Assembly: GCA_964625745.1 (NCBI GenBank)
Contig: CAZVCJ010000111.1
Location: forward strand, 1 to 13,058
Length of the DNA: 13,058 bases
Source of the DNA: CAZVCJ01 sp964625745
Lineage (GTDB): Bacteria > Chloroflexota > Anaerolineae > VGOG01
Direction: 5' to 3'
Part shown: in pieces, positions 1-6,448 of the stretch
Numbering within the stretch: the first letter of the stretch is position 1
Layout: each line of letters opens with the position of its first letter
Position numbers and translations under genes: made by a program
The notes under the pieces: model-generated
What the model saw: only the letters and a program-made list of their open reading frames with translations
What the model was told of the DNA's origin: nothing
The model's database searches: none

Positions 1-1117
1 TCTGGCGAATCCCCACCAGGTCCCTCGGCACCGCGATGCGTTGCACTGCTCGACTGGTCAGCCTCTCCAGATCGGCCAGTTGTTTGAGAAGGGCCATCAC
101 CTGCATTCGGGTCGGCGTGTCCTGATAGAGGGCCTCCACTGCGTCCAGCCGCTGCTCCAGCTTATCCACGTCCAGCAGCGGCTGGTTGAGCCACTGGCGG
201 AGCAATCGCCCGCCCATGGCCGTGACGGTGGCGTCCAGCACGCCCAGCAGCGATCCCTTGACCGCGCCGGTGCGGATAGTGCGGGTCAGTTCCAGACTGC
301 GCCGGGTGGACGCGTCGAGGGTCATGAACTCGCTGGTGGAATAGGTCCGCAGATCGCTCAGTTGGGCCAGGGCCGCTTTCTGGGTCTCGCGCAGGTACTG
401 GACGATGGCCCCCGCAGCGCGCACGGCCAGGGGCAGCCCTTCGCAGCCGTAGCCAGCCAATGAGGCCACCTCGAAGTGACCGAGGAGAGCCTGGCGAGCG
501 TTACTTAGCTCAAAGCGCCAACTCTCGTATTTGGAGGTTTGAAGTTGGAGGTTGGATATTGGATATTGGATATTGGAAGTGTCCTGGATCAGGCACTCTG
601 CTGGCCGCAGCCTCTCCAGTTCCTCCACCACCGCCTGTTCGATACTGTCACCGGAGAGTTGGGTGGTGGCGAACTCCCCCGTGGTGATGTCGGCGTAGGC
701 GATGCCTGCTTTGTTGTCCTCTATCACCAGGGCGGCCAGGTAGTTGTTACGCTTTTCTTCGAGCAGGGTCGGTTCGACTATGGTACCCGGCGTGACCACT
801 CGTGTCACCTCGCGGGACATCAGCCCGCGCGCGGTTTGGTCGCCTACCTGTTCCACGATAGCCACTTTGTGCCCTGCCTTGATGAGCTTAGCGAGGTAGC
901 CGTCAACGGCGTGATAGGGCACTCCGGCCAGTGGCACCCGTTGGCCCTTCCCCACTGGCCGCGAGGTGAGGACGATGTCGCAAGCCTGGGCGACCATCTT
1001 GGCGTCCTCGTCGAAGGTCTCGTAGAAATCCCCCAGGCGGAAGAGGACGATGGTGTCGGGGTACTGCTTCTTGATCTGCAAGTACTGGTGGCGCATTGGG
1101 GTCAATCCCTTGGCCAT
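1..1117 (-). CDS. mutS: DNA mismatch repair protein MutS, N-terminal part (3' end beyond window)
   Basis: MutS recognises base mismatches and small loops in DNA and recruits the repair machinery in the cytoplasm. The visible 372 codons start at ATG 1117, with a GAGGT ribosome site at 1125-1129. They cover the mismatch-binding domain I, including the F-x-E reader motif in GDFYE (F31, E33), the connector domain II and the first part of the core/lever domain III (from about residue 265). The clamp, ATPase and C-terminal parts lie off the left edge. Oddity: residues about 180-197 are encoded by a tandem heptamer array (531-579), so a variable stretch of the connector domain, just before the conserved W-x-F-E-L...A-R segment, is repeat-derived (SNIQYPI, SNLQLQT). 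The frame stays open through it, so the gene looks functional. Upstream aor is 111 bp away, across a palindromic repeat. Identity is certain from motif order. Confidence 0.97.
   Translation of the reverse strand, partial: MAKGLTPMRHQYLQIKKQYPDTIVLFRLGDFYETFDEDAKMVAQACDIVLTSRPVGKGQRVPLAGVPYHAVDGYLAKLIKAGHKVAIVEQVGDQTARGLMSREVTRVVTPGTIVEPTLLEEKRNNYLAALVIEDNKAGIAYADITTGEFATTQLSGDSIEQAVVEELERLRPAECLIQDTSNIQYPISNLQLQTSKYESWRFELSNARQALLGHFEVASLAGYGCEGLPLAVRAAGAIVQYLRETQKAALAQLSDLRTYSTSEFMTLDASTRRSLELTRTIRTGAVKGSLLGVLDATVTAMGGRLLRQWLNQPLLDVDKLEQRLDAVEALYQDTPTRMQVMALLKQLADLERLTSRAVQRIAVPRDLVGIRQ
531..579. repeat. Seven-unit heptamer tandem array inside mutS
   Basis: Seven consecutive 7-bp units in perfect phase fill 49 bp. 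Three central units are identical (ttggata, 552-572) and the flanking units are variants such as ttggagg, tttgaag and ttggaag. The array is read in frame by mutS; since three heptamers equal seven codons, the peptide also has a seven-residue period (SNIQYPI then SNLQLQT). The ttggaag unit recurs at 10482-10495 between two other genes. Confidence 0.9.
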
Positions 1118-1143
1118 GTCTAGTACCTCATCGTGTTTGTTGG

Positions 1144-1229
1144 TATAGCGACTTCGGCGAGCCGGAGTCCCCAACTTGTTGGGGGGCAGTGCAATGAGCC
1201 CGAACAAGTTCGGGACTCCGGTACGCTAT
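1144..1229. repeat. Palindromic inverted-repeat element between aor and mutS
   Basis: A 23-bp arm at 1162-1184 is repeated in inverted orientation at 1199-1221 with 21 of 23 positions matching. The outer ends atagcg (1145-1150) and cgctat (1224-1229) are also inverted. Each arm contains its own near-palindrome: ccccaac/gttgggg in the left arm and cccgaac/gttcggg in the right, each with a 2-nt centre. The final base coincides with the first base of the aor stop codon. No T-run follows on the minus strand, so it does not look like a classical intrinsic terminator. It looks like a dispersed REP/MITE-type element. Confidence 0.75.
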
Positions 1230-3082
1230 CACAGCAAATCTGTCACCCATCCGATGCCCAGCTCGTACAGCTTGGCCGCGCGGGGCACTCCTGTGAACGG
1301 ATCCCAACCCTGCATCTCGTAGTAGAGAGGTAGCGCGGCCTCCACAGCGGCGGGGTCTATCGGCGCGCCGGGGCCGAGGGGCTCTGCCATGCGGGGTGGC
1401 AGACGGTCGTCGGCCGGGGTGAAGCCCTGCCGCACGTTGAAGGCACGAGCCATCGTCACCAGCCGCTCGGCGGCCTTCCATAGCTCCCAGACATTGGTAT
1501 CCCAACCGGTCACGGCCCGCACTGCTTCCACTACCTGGTCGTTGCGGTAGGGCAGGAAATTGCACAGGCAAAGGCAGTTGTCCAGGTGGCGACGCAGGCT
1601 ACCGTAGATGACGGCCCGCACCTTATCCGGGCCGAGCCACGTCGCTGGCATGGGCTCCAGCACGCCTAGATTGCGGACACCGCCCAGGCCCGACTCATGC
1701 TCATAGCTACCGTCGAAGGCGTTGTGCATGTGATCGGCGCCGGTGTAAGAGACCGCGTAGCCCAGCCCTAACCCGTGCTGGATGCGGGGGTCGTGGTAGG
1801 GCAACTCCTGCCCTTTGACGTGGACGGCGAACTGCTCCGCGCCACCGCCGATTCGCTCCGCGGCCCGCTTCGTTCCCTCCGCCAACAGGTCGCCGATGCC
1901 CTGGCGGGCGGCGATCAATTCCAGCAGTTGCAGCATGACCTCTGTGTTGCCAAAGCGCAGATCCAGCCCGCCGGTGTCCTTCGGCGTCAGCAACCCTTCC
2001 TCAAAACATTCCATAGCGAAGGCGATCGTGCCTCCGACAGAGATGGTGTCCAGTCCCAGGGCGTTGCATCGTTCGCTGGCCTTGGTCACGGCGTAGACGT
2101 CGGTCACGCCGCAGTTGGCGCCGAGACTGACGGCGGTCTCGTACTCTGTACCGCCGTAGGCCGGGTCCACCGGGTACGGCTCGTCCAGGGAGGCGACCTT
2201 TTTGCAGCCGACGGCGCAGGCGTAGCAGCTCTCCATGCGGACCACGACGTGCTCCGCCAGGCCCTCGCAGCCCAGGACGTCGGCGCCGTCCAGATGGCCG
2301 TCGCGAAAGTTGTGCACGGGCAAGGCCCTGTCTCGATTGTAGGGGATCGTGCTGAGGCCAGTACCCAGGTCGGGGAATTGGCCCATCAGGTCTCGGTAGT
2401 TGTCTCGCATCCAGCGAGCCAGCGCGCTGACTTGGGCGGGATCGGCCAGGGGGATTTTACCGGTGCCGCGAACGGCGACCGCTTTCAGCCTCTTGGAGCC
2501 CATCACCGCACCCAGACCAGTGCGTCCTGCTGCGTGTTTAAGGTCGGCCATGACGTTGGCGTAGCGCACCAGCTTTTCGCCCGCTGGCCCGCAGAGGGCC
2601 AACCGAGCTCGCTTCTGGCCCAATTCCTCTCGGATGGCAGTGTGGGTCGGTTTGTTCTCCAGCCCCCACAGGTGGGCGGCGTCCCGCAGTTCCGCCTCAC
2701 CGTCGTGCACCCAGAGGTAAACGGGCGACGCAGCCTGCCCGACGATGATGATGGCGTCGAAGCCGGCCGCCTTTAGCTCCGCCCCCCAGAAGCCGCCCAC
2801 CTCCGACTCCCCCATCGCGCCGGTGAGGGGCGACCGGGCGCCGACGGCGTTGCGCCCACTGCCGGCCAGCGGCGCGCCGGTCAGCGGCCCACAGGCAAAG
2901 ATGAGTCGGTTATCCGGGCCCAGGGGATCGGTGTCGGGGGATACCTCCTTCAGCAGATAGTAGGCGACGAATCCTGCGCCGCCCAGGTAGCGGCGGTAGA
3001 AGACATCGTCGGGCGTCTCGATGGTGATCTGCCCATCGGTCAGGTTGACGCGCAAAATGCGACGGTGGTATCCGAAGGACAC
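1229..3082 (-). CDS. aor: Tungsten-dependent aldehyde:ferredoxin oxidoreductase (AOR family)
   Basis: AOR-family enzymes oxidise aldehydes to carboxylic acids with ferredoxin, using a bis-tungstopterin and a [4Fe-4S] cluster in the cytoplasm of anaerobes. The 617 residues match the family's roughly 605. The N-terminal domain has the pterin-contacting G-P-L-T-G...S-G-R segment (65-77). The cluster ligands are C286-x2-C289-x3-C293 plus a distal cysteine, most likely C507, in the same spacing as the classic archaeal enzyme (288/291/295/494). E313 in GTEYE and histidines 451/453 fall where active-site acid and histidine are expected. The start is GTG at 3082, set by AGGAGG at 3088-3093. Oddity: the distal ligand lies in a cysteine-rich C-L-C-L-C run (503-507). 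It stands alone, with no AOR partner subunit, ferredoxin or molybdopterin gene in view. The exact aldehyde is unknown. Confidence 0.95.
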   Translation of the reverse strand: MSFGYHRRILRVNLTDGQITIETPDDVFYRRYLGGAGFVAYYLLKEVSPDTDPLGPDNRLIFACGPLTGAPLAGSGRNAVGARSPLTGAMGESEVGGFWGAELKAAGFDAIIIVGQAASPVYLWVHDGEAELRDAAHLWGLENKPTHTAIREELGQKRARLALCGPAGEKLVRYANVMADLKHAAGRTGLGAVMGSKRLKAVAVRGTGKIPLADPAQVSALARWMRDNYRDLMGQFPDLGTGLSTIPYNRDRALPVHNFRDGHLDGADVLGCEGLAEHVVVRMESCYACAVGCKKVASLDEPYPVDPAYGGTEYETAVSLGANCGVTDVYAVTKASERCNALGLDTISVGGTIAFAMECFEEGLLTPKDTGGLDLRFGNTEVMLQLLELIAARQGIGDLLAEGTKRAAERIGGGAEQFAVHVKGQELPYHDPRIQHGLGLGYAVSYTGADHMHNAFDGSYEHESGLGGVRNLGVLEPMPATWLGPDKVRAVIYGSLRRHLDNCLCLCNFLPYRNDQVVEAVRAVTGWDTNVWELWKAAERLVTMARAFNVRQGFTPADDRLPPRMAEPLGPGAPIDPAAVEAALPLYYEMQGWDPFTGVPRAAKLYELGIGWVTDLL

Positions 3083-3087
3083 TTCAG

Positions 3088-3100
3088 CCTCCTCTCCTTC
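3088..3100 (-). promoter_or_regulatory. Ribosome binding site deciding the GTG start of aor
   Basis: On the minus strand AGGAGG (3088-3093) lies five bases ahead of a GTG at 3082-3080, with a second AAGGAG just upstream (3094-3099). The protein starting here has the usual AOR N-terminus (M-S-F-G-Y...R-I-L-R-V-N-L), so the GTG is preferred over any internal ATG. Confidence 0.75.
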
Positions 3101-3130
3101 TTGCCCTCACACTCGACAGCAAAGTAGTTG

Positions 3131-3226
3131 GCTAGCGATTGAAATCGCACCTATGAGGGCACTCCGTGCCGGGCGACCGCCTACGCGGTCGCGGAAATCG
3201 TCCACGCAGGCTTCGTCGTGAGCTCA
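3131..3226. repeat. Multi-hairpin intergenic repeat between rph and aor
   Basis: About 95 bp hold a run of small perfect hairpins: gcgat/atcgc (3135-3148), ggcac/gtgcc (3158-3170) and cgaccgc/gcggtcg with a 4-nt loop (3174-3191), then a weaker cacg/cgtg (3203-3220). The design is that of a dispersed palindromic element that could fold as single-stranded nucleic acid. The rph stop codon (3224-3226) lies at its edge. No T-run supports calling it a terminator. Confidence 0.65.
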
Positions 3227-3973
3227 GCCGAACAGTGGACGACCGGCGCACTCGCGCCCTCCAGAGGCGGTTTCAGCCGCTTCTTGCAGTTCAAAGAGCT
3301 CCTGGATACCTCTCTCTGCCAAATCCAGCAACTCGTGTATGACCTCACGGGCGAAAGGCTGGCCCTCAGCGGTGCCTTGCACCTCCACGTATTCCCCCTT
3401 GGCGGTCATGACCACGTTGAAGTCAACTTCGGCCACGGAGTCTTCTTCGTAGCAAGGATCAAGCACCGCCTGACCGTTCACCACTCCAACGCTGACGGCG
3501 GCTACGGGCGTTCTCAGGACGTCGGAGGGAAGCAGGCCGCCTCGGATGAGCTTATCCAGGGCGATGGCCAGGGCTACGTAGCCGCCCGTGACCGAGGCCG
3601 CGCGGGTGCCCCCGTCGGCCTGGATGACGTCGCAATCTACGGTCAGGGTACGCCAGCCCAGCCTCTCCAGGTTGACTGCGGCTCGCAAACTCCGGCCAAT
3701 GAAGCGGCAGATCTCCTGGGTGCGCCCCCTGAGCCCCCTGGTCTCGCGGGGCGTGCGCGTGTGGGTGGAACGGGGCAGAAGGGCATATTCAGCCGTGACC
3801 CAACCCTGGTTGCGACTCTGGAGCCAGGCCGGCACCCTCTCCTCCACGGTCACGTTGCAGATGACGCGCGTGGCGCCCATCTCGATCAGGACTGAGCCCT
3901 CGGGGTACTGCACGTAGTTCGGCGTGATGATCACCGGCCTGAGCTCGTCGTTGTTCCGTCCGTCAACCCTCAT
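3224..3973 (-). CDS. rph: Ribonuclease PH
   Basis: RNase PH is a phosphate-dependent 3'-5' exoribonuclease that trims tRNA 3' ends and forms a hexameric ring in the cytoplasm. The 249-residue protein shows the family in full: the RGRTQEI-R-x-I-G-R-S-L-R-A segment (82-98), the phosphate-binding GGTR (121-124) and the catalytic acids D178 and D184 in E-E-D-S-V-A-E-V-D, at the same numbers as in the E. coli enzyme. ATG at 3973 is preceded by AAGGAG at 3980-3985 with six bases between. The family is usually about 238-240 residues, so the last ten or so (SGGRECAGRPLFG end) are a small extension running up to the intergenic repeat. Neighbours are not functionally related in an obvious way. Identity is certain. 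Confidence 0.98.
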   Translation of the reverse strand: MRVDGRNNDELRPVIITPNYVQYPEGSVLIEMGATRVICNVTVEERVPAWLQSRNQGWVTAEYALLPRSTHTRTPRETRGLRGRTQEICRFIGRSLRAAVNLERLGWRTLTVDCDVIQADGGTRAASVTGGYVALAIALDKLIRGGLLPSDVLRTPVAAVSVGVVNGQAVLDPCYEEDSVAEVDFNVVMTAKGEYVEVQGTAEGQPFAREVIHELLDLAERGIQELFELQEAAETASGGRECAGRPLFG

Positions 3974-4014
3974 AAATCACTCCTTACTTTACACTTACTT
4001 CATGCGTCCACGCT

Positions 4015-4084
4015 GCTACCGAGGGGTATCCTCGCCCAAGAGCGGTCTGACCACAAGACCGGGGCGAGGAAGCCCCTCTGTAGC
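4015..4084. repeat. Imperfect 22-bp inverted repeat between the radical SAM gene and rph
   Basis: Arms at 4015-4036 and 4063-4084 match as inverted copies at 19 of 22 positions. Inside them is a second stem, cggtc/gaccg (4043-4047 and 4057-4061). The whole folds as a long hairpin in the 138-bp gap after the radical SAM stop codon. It could slow or protect the end of the upstream transcript, but it lacks a T-run. The architecture fits a short non-autonomous palindromic element. Confidence 0.7.
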
Positions 4085-4111
4085 AAGGGAGAAAATCAAG
4101 CGAGTTATTCG

Positions 4112-5404
4112 TCAGCGCGGACAGTGGGGGTCGCTGTCCGAAAAGTCGCCGCCGAAGGCCATGACCACTGCTCGGCAGCCCTTGCATAGCTCCAGGTAGG
4201 AGCAGGCGCGGCAAGGACCACGCATCTCATCCTCCTGAGCCCGGAAGCGGGCGAAGACCTCCGACTCCCACCAGGCCCTCATAAAATCGCCCTCGCCCAC
4301 GTCGGACCAGCGCACGTGGCTGCACGGGAGCACCGCGCCATCCTGGGTGATGGTGATGAACTTGCGCGCCGCCGAGCAACCCCAGACGCCAGCACGATAG
4401 AGCTCCCCAGGAGGGCAATCGGTCAGCAAGTAGGTGAGGGAAGCGTCAATGGTGATTCTGGTTTCTGGTTTCAGGTTACAGGTTGCAGGTTGTGACTTGC
4501 GACCTGCGCCTAGCAACCTCTGTACCTGACGATATCCTTCGCTATTGAGCGACTCCCGCTCCAGCCAGTCGCTTTCGGTGGTCGGCGGCTTGGGGCGCAG
4601 GATGTTGACCGAGGCCGCGCCCAGGCGTTGCCCCAAACGGATCACTTCTTCCAGCTCGGCCAGGTTGCTGCGGGTCACCAGGAAGTTGGGACCCCACTGC
4701 AAGCCAGTTTCGCGACAGGCCTCGATGGCGGACATCGTGGCCTGGAAGTTGGGCCGGGTCTGGCGGTTGGTGTCATCGGTGACACCGTTGAGGGAGATCT
4801 GCACCTGGCCCAGGCCCGCTTCTTTGAGGGCGGTGGCCACGTCACGGGTAAGGCGATTGCCGTTGGTGGTCAGATTGGGCACGATGCCGTGCTCGCGGGC
4901 CAGGCGGACCATCTCCACGATGCGAGGGTGCAGCAGGGGCTCGCCGCCGCCCAGGGCCATCTGAAAAACCCTGGCCCTCCCCGCCTCGGCCACGACTTTC
5001 TCGAAGAGGGAAAACGGGGCATCAGCCGCCTCGACATCGGAGCCGGGCCGGGCGGAGTAGAAGCAGCCGGCGCAGGCCTGATCGCAGCGGCCAGTGACCG
5101 AGAAGTGAATGGTCTCCGGCGCTGCCAGGGAACGAGGCGGGGCAGTGGTAGCCGAAGCAGCGTCGCGCACCGCTTCTACCCTTCCCAACGCATCATCATC
5201 GGACGGGCCGTGAACGACGAACCCCTTCTCCAGCAGGTAGCCGACGAAGAAGACGGGATAGTCACGCAGTTCGCCCTTCAGCAGGAAATAGAGAGCGTCC
5301 AGGCCCTCCAGGTCGAGCAGGGCCGTCTCCGCCGTTTCCTGCTGGAACATCAGCGCGCCCTGGGGTTCGGGCCGCAGCACGGTAGCGGATGAAAGAGTGA
5401 ACAT
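4112..5404 (-). CDS. Radical SAM/SPASM protein with N-terminal PqqD/RRE-like domain
   Basis: The 430-residue protein has a radical SAM core with C107-x3-C111-x2-C114 for the SAM-binding [4Fe-4S] cluster, a GGEP motif (152-155) and the TTNG strand (179-182). It ends in a SPASM domain with C330, C343, C361, C398, C401, C407, C410 and C428, enough to bind two auxiliary clusters. Residues about 5-65 (L-R-P-E-x-x-G-A-L then a hydrophobic helix-turn) look like a PqqD-type peptide-binding RRE domain; this part is inference. Such enzymes usually modify ribosomal peptides or proteins. It begins two bases after the upstream gene's stop codon (5408-5410) with no clear ribosome site, so it is probably translationally coupled to the 271-residue protein. 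Oddity: residues about 303-316, between core and SPASM, come from a heptamer array (4457-4491). Substrate unknown. Confidence 0.92.
   Translation of the reverse strand: MFTLSSATVLRPEPQGALMFQQETAETALLDLEGLDALYFLLKGELRDYPVFFVGYLLEKGFVVHGPSDDDALGRVEAVRDAASATTAPPRSLAAPETIHFSVTGRCDQACAGCFYSARPGSDVEAADAPFSLFEKVVAEAGRARVFQMALGGGEPLLHPRIVEMVRLAREHGIVPNLTTNGNRLTRDVATALKEAGLGQVQISLNGVTDDTNRQTRPNFQATMSAIEACRETGLQWGPNFLVTRSNLAELEEVIRLGQRLGAASVNILRPKPPTTESDWLERESLNSEGYRQVQRLLGAGRKSQPATCNLKPETRITIDASLTYLLTDCPPGELYRAGVWGCSAARKFITITQDGAVLPCSHVRWSDVGEGDFMRAWWESEVFARFRAQEDEMRGPCRACSYLELCKGCRAVVMAFGGDFSDSDPHCPR
4457..4491. repeat. Five-unit heptamer tandem array inside the radical SAM gene
   Basis: Five 7-bp units in perfect phase: tctggtt twice, then tcaggtt, acaggtt and gcaggtt. 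Two more degenerate units may follow to 4505. The array is read in frame on the minus strand as part of Q-P-A-T-C-N-L-K-P-E-T-R. The tcaggtt unit is the same as that of the intergenic array at 10444-10479. Confidence 0.88.
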
Positions 5405-5407
5405 CGC

Positions 5408-6223
5408 TCAGTAGATCATGTGCAAATCAACCTCGGCTCCCGCCTTCTTGGCCGCCTGTTCCAGGAGGAAGGTGTAGTAGTCGCACAGGAACTGGCCATC
5501 CTCCATCCAGCGGCCGGTGACGGAGAAGGTGGCGTCGGAGTTGAGCCGCACCCGCAGAGAGACGTTCATGGGGCGCTCCAGGTCTTCCTGCAGCATGTCG
5601 CCCCAGCCTTCTCCCCCGAAGGAGGAAGCGCCGAACTCCTCCATCTGCTTCCCGGCCCCGCGGGCGATGCGCCGGGCCTGTTTCTGCTCCTGGGATGAGA
5701 GCTTGCTAGCCTTCTCGAAGCTACAGCCCAGGAAGAGGACCACGCCGTCCAGGGGAATCTCGTCTTCGGAGTAGAAAACGGTCTCGTCCACCTTTTCCCC
5801 TGGGGTGAACTCGTAGTCGGCGTCGGCGTACATTGCTTTTTGCTCTTCGGGGAGCTCGAAGTGGAAAGTGCTGGCCTCGGAGAGTGCCTGGCGATGCGCG
5901 CCCACATAGTTGAGAAGGGCCTGGACGGCTCGCACGCCGATGCGCGGGGCGCGGTAGCTCTCAGGGTCGAACTTGGCGATCTGCTTGTCCAGGTAATCCA
6001 GGGCCTCGGTCCCCAGCTTGTCCTCCTCGTGGCCCTGCTCGACGATGAACTGGCGCAAGCGCTCCAGCGGCTCCTCGAACAGCAGGTAGTAGGAGCGGAC
6101 GAAGTAGCCTGAGGTCAGGAACTCCCTGAGCAAAGTTCCCAGTTCCTCCGGCTGCTTCACCTTCACTTCGTAGGCGGCCTCCGAGGAATCAATCTCGTAA
6201 CCGCTCCATCGTGCTTTCAACAT
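5408..6223 (-). CDS. Unrecognised 271-residue acidic protein, partner of the radical SAM enzyme
   Basis: I do not recognise this protein. It is soluble-looking, with no signal peptide or membrane helix, and rich in Glu, Leu, Tyr and Phe. It has two cysteines (C167 in F-L-G-C-S and C247 in F-L-C-D-Y-Y). The N-terminal half is mainly helical and charged. A glycine-rich stretch with a tryptophan (S-F-G-G-E-G-W-G-D, 201-209) precedes a probable beta-strand region (N-V-S-L-R-V-R-L, T-F-S-V-T-G-R-W). ATG 6223 has a strong AGGAGG at 6231-6236, seven bases upstream, so it is a real, well-translated gene. The radical SAM gene starts two bases after its stop, so the two very likely act together; this protein could be the substrate, a scaffold or a second enzyme. 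Nothing in the sequence chooses among these. Confidence 0.85.
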   Translation of the reverse strand: MLKARWSGYEIDSSEAAYEVKVKQPEELGTLLREFLTSGYFVRSYYLLFEEPLERLRQFIVEQGHEEDKLGTEALDYLDKQIAKFDPESYRAPRIGVRAVQALLNYVGAHRQALSEASTFHFELPEEQKAMYADADYEFTPGEKVDETVFYSEDEIPLDGVVLFLGCSFEKASKLSSQEQKQARRIARGAGKQMEEFGASSFGGEGWGDMLQEDLERPMNVSLRVRLNSDATFSVTGRWMEDGQFLCDYYTFLLEQAAKKAGAEVDLHMIY

Positions 6224-6230
6224 TTGTTGG

Positions 6231-6237
6231 CCTCCTT
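6231..6237 (-). promoter_or_regulatory. Strong Shine-Dalgarno ahead of the 271-residue gene
   Basis: On the minus strand AAGGAGG sits seven bases before ATG 6223-6221, a near-ideal ribosome site. It is the first non-repeat sequence after the octamer array and marks the start of the two-gene unit with the radical SAM enzyme. Confidence 0.75.
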
Positions 6238-6240
6238 TTT

Positions 6241-6280
6241 TGGTCTGATGGTCGGATGGTCAGGTGGTAGGATGGTCGGG
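6241..6280. repeat. Five-unit octamer tandem array upstream of the 271-residue gene
   Basis: Five 8-bp units in perfect phase, all beginning tggt (tggtctga, tggtcgga, tggtcagg, tggtagga, tggtcggg). They end four bases upstream of the Shine-Dalgarno of the 271-residue gene. A short heptamer-like stretch, tttgaac/tttgg, follows at 6289-6301 and resembles the units at 10496-10509. Confidence 0.85.
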
Positions 6281-6303
6281 CTTGCTCGCTTTGAACTTTG
6301 GTA

Positions 6304-6448
6304 AGCACTCACCCCTCCCTCTCAGGGAGGGGCTGGGGGAGGGTGGGTTTCCACAAATGGGCAAGATTCTATGTGGATTCGGCTCATTTTGACCTACGAA
6401 GTTCCACCCCCACCCCAACCCTCCCCCTGTGAGGGGGAGGGAGTGAAC
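6304..6448. repeat. Paired C/G-rich hairpins in opposite orientation, overlapping the aminotransferase 3' end
   Basis: The left half has a perfect 9-bp stem (cccctccct at 6312-6320, agggagggg at 6324-6332, loop ctc). The right half has a perfect 10-bp stem (6419-6428 and 6432-6441, loop gtg). Their flanks (ggggagggtgggtt on the left, ccaccccaacc on the right) are related when one half is reverse-complemented, so the two halves are inverted copies around a unique core (6351-6400). The aminotransferase reading frame ends inside, at 6394. No terminator-type T-run follows. Confidence 0.75.

Noticed and set aside
531..579. Possible CRISPR or frameshift-induced pseudogene in mutS
   Set aside because: Units are 7 bp with no spacers, so not CRISPR; the MutS frame continues correctly on both sides, so not a pseudogene.
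1775..2776. Plus-strand open frame of 333 codons opposite aor
   Set aside because: It lies wholly within the AOR gene, whose motifs are complete, and shows no domain of its own.
3218..3895. Plus-strand frame of 225 codons opposite rph
   Set aside because: Mirror of the conserved RNase PH sequence; no independent support.
4118..4140. Hairpin cggacag/ctgtccg at the end of the radical SAM gene
   Set aside because: It lies in the conserved SPASM ending (D-P-H-C-P), so the pairing is probably incidental to coding.
4628..5392. Plus-strand frame of 254 codons opposite the radical SAM gene
   Set aside because: Antisense shadow; the minus strand carries the cysteine motifs.
6312..6332. Intrinsic terminator after the aminotransferase
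   Set aside because: The stem is perfect, but no T-run follows in the minus-strand direction and a matching inverted copy lies nearby, which fits a repeat better.
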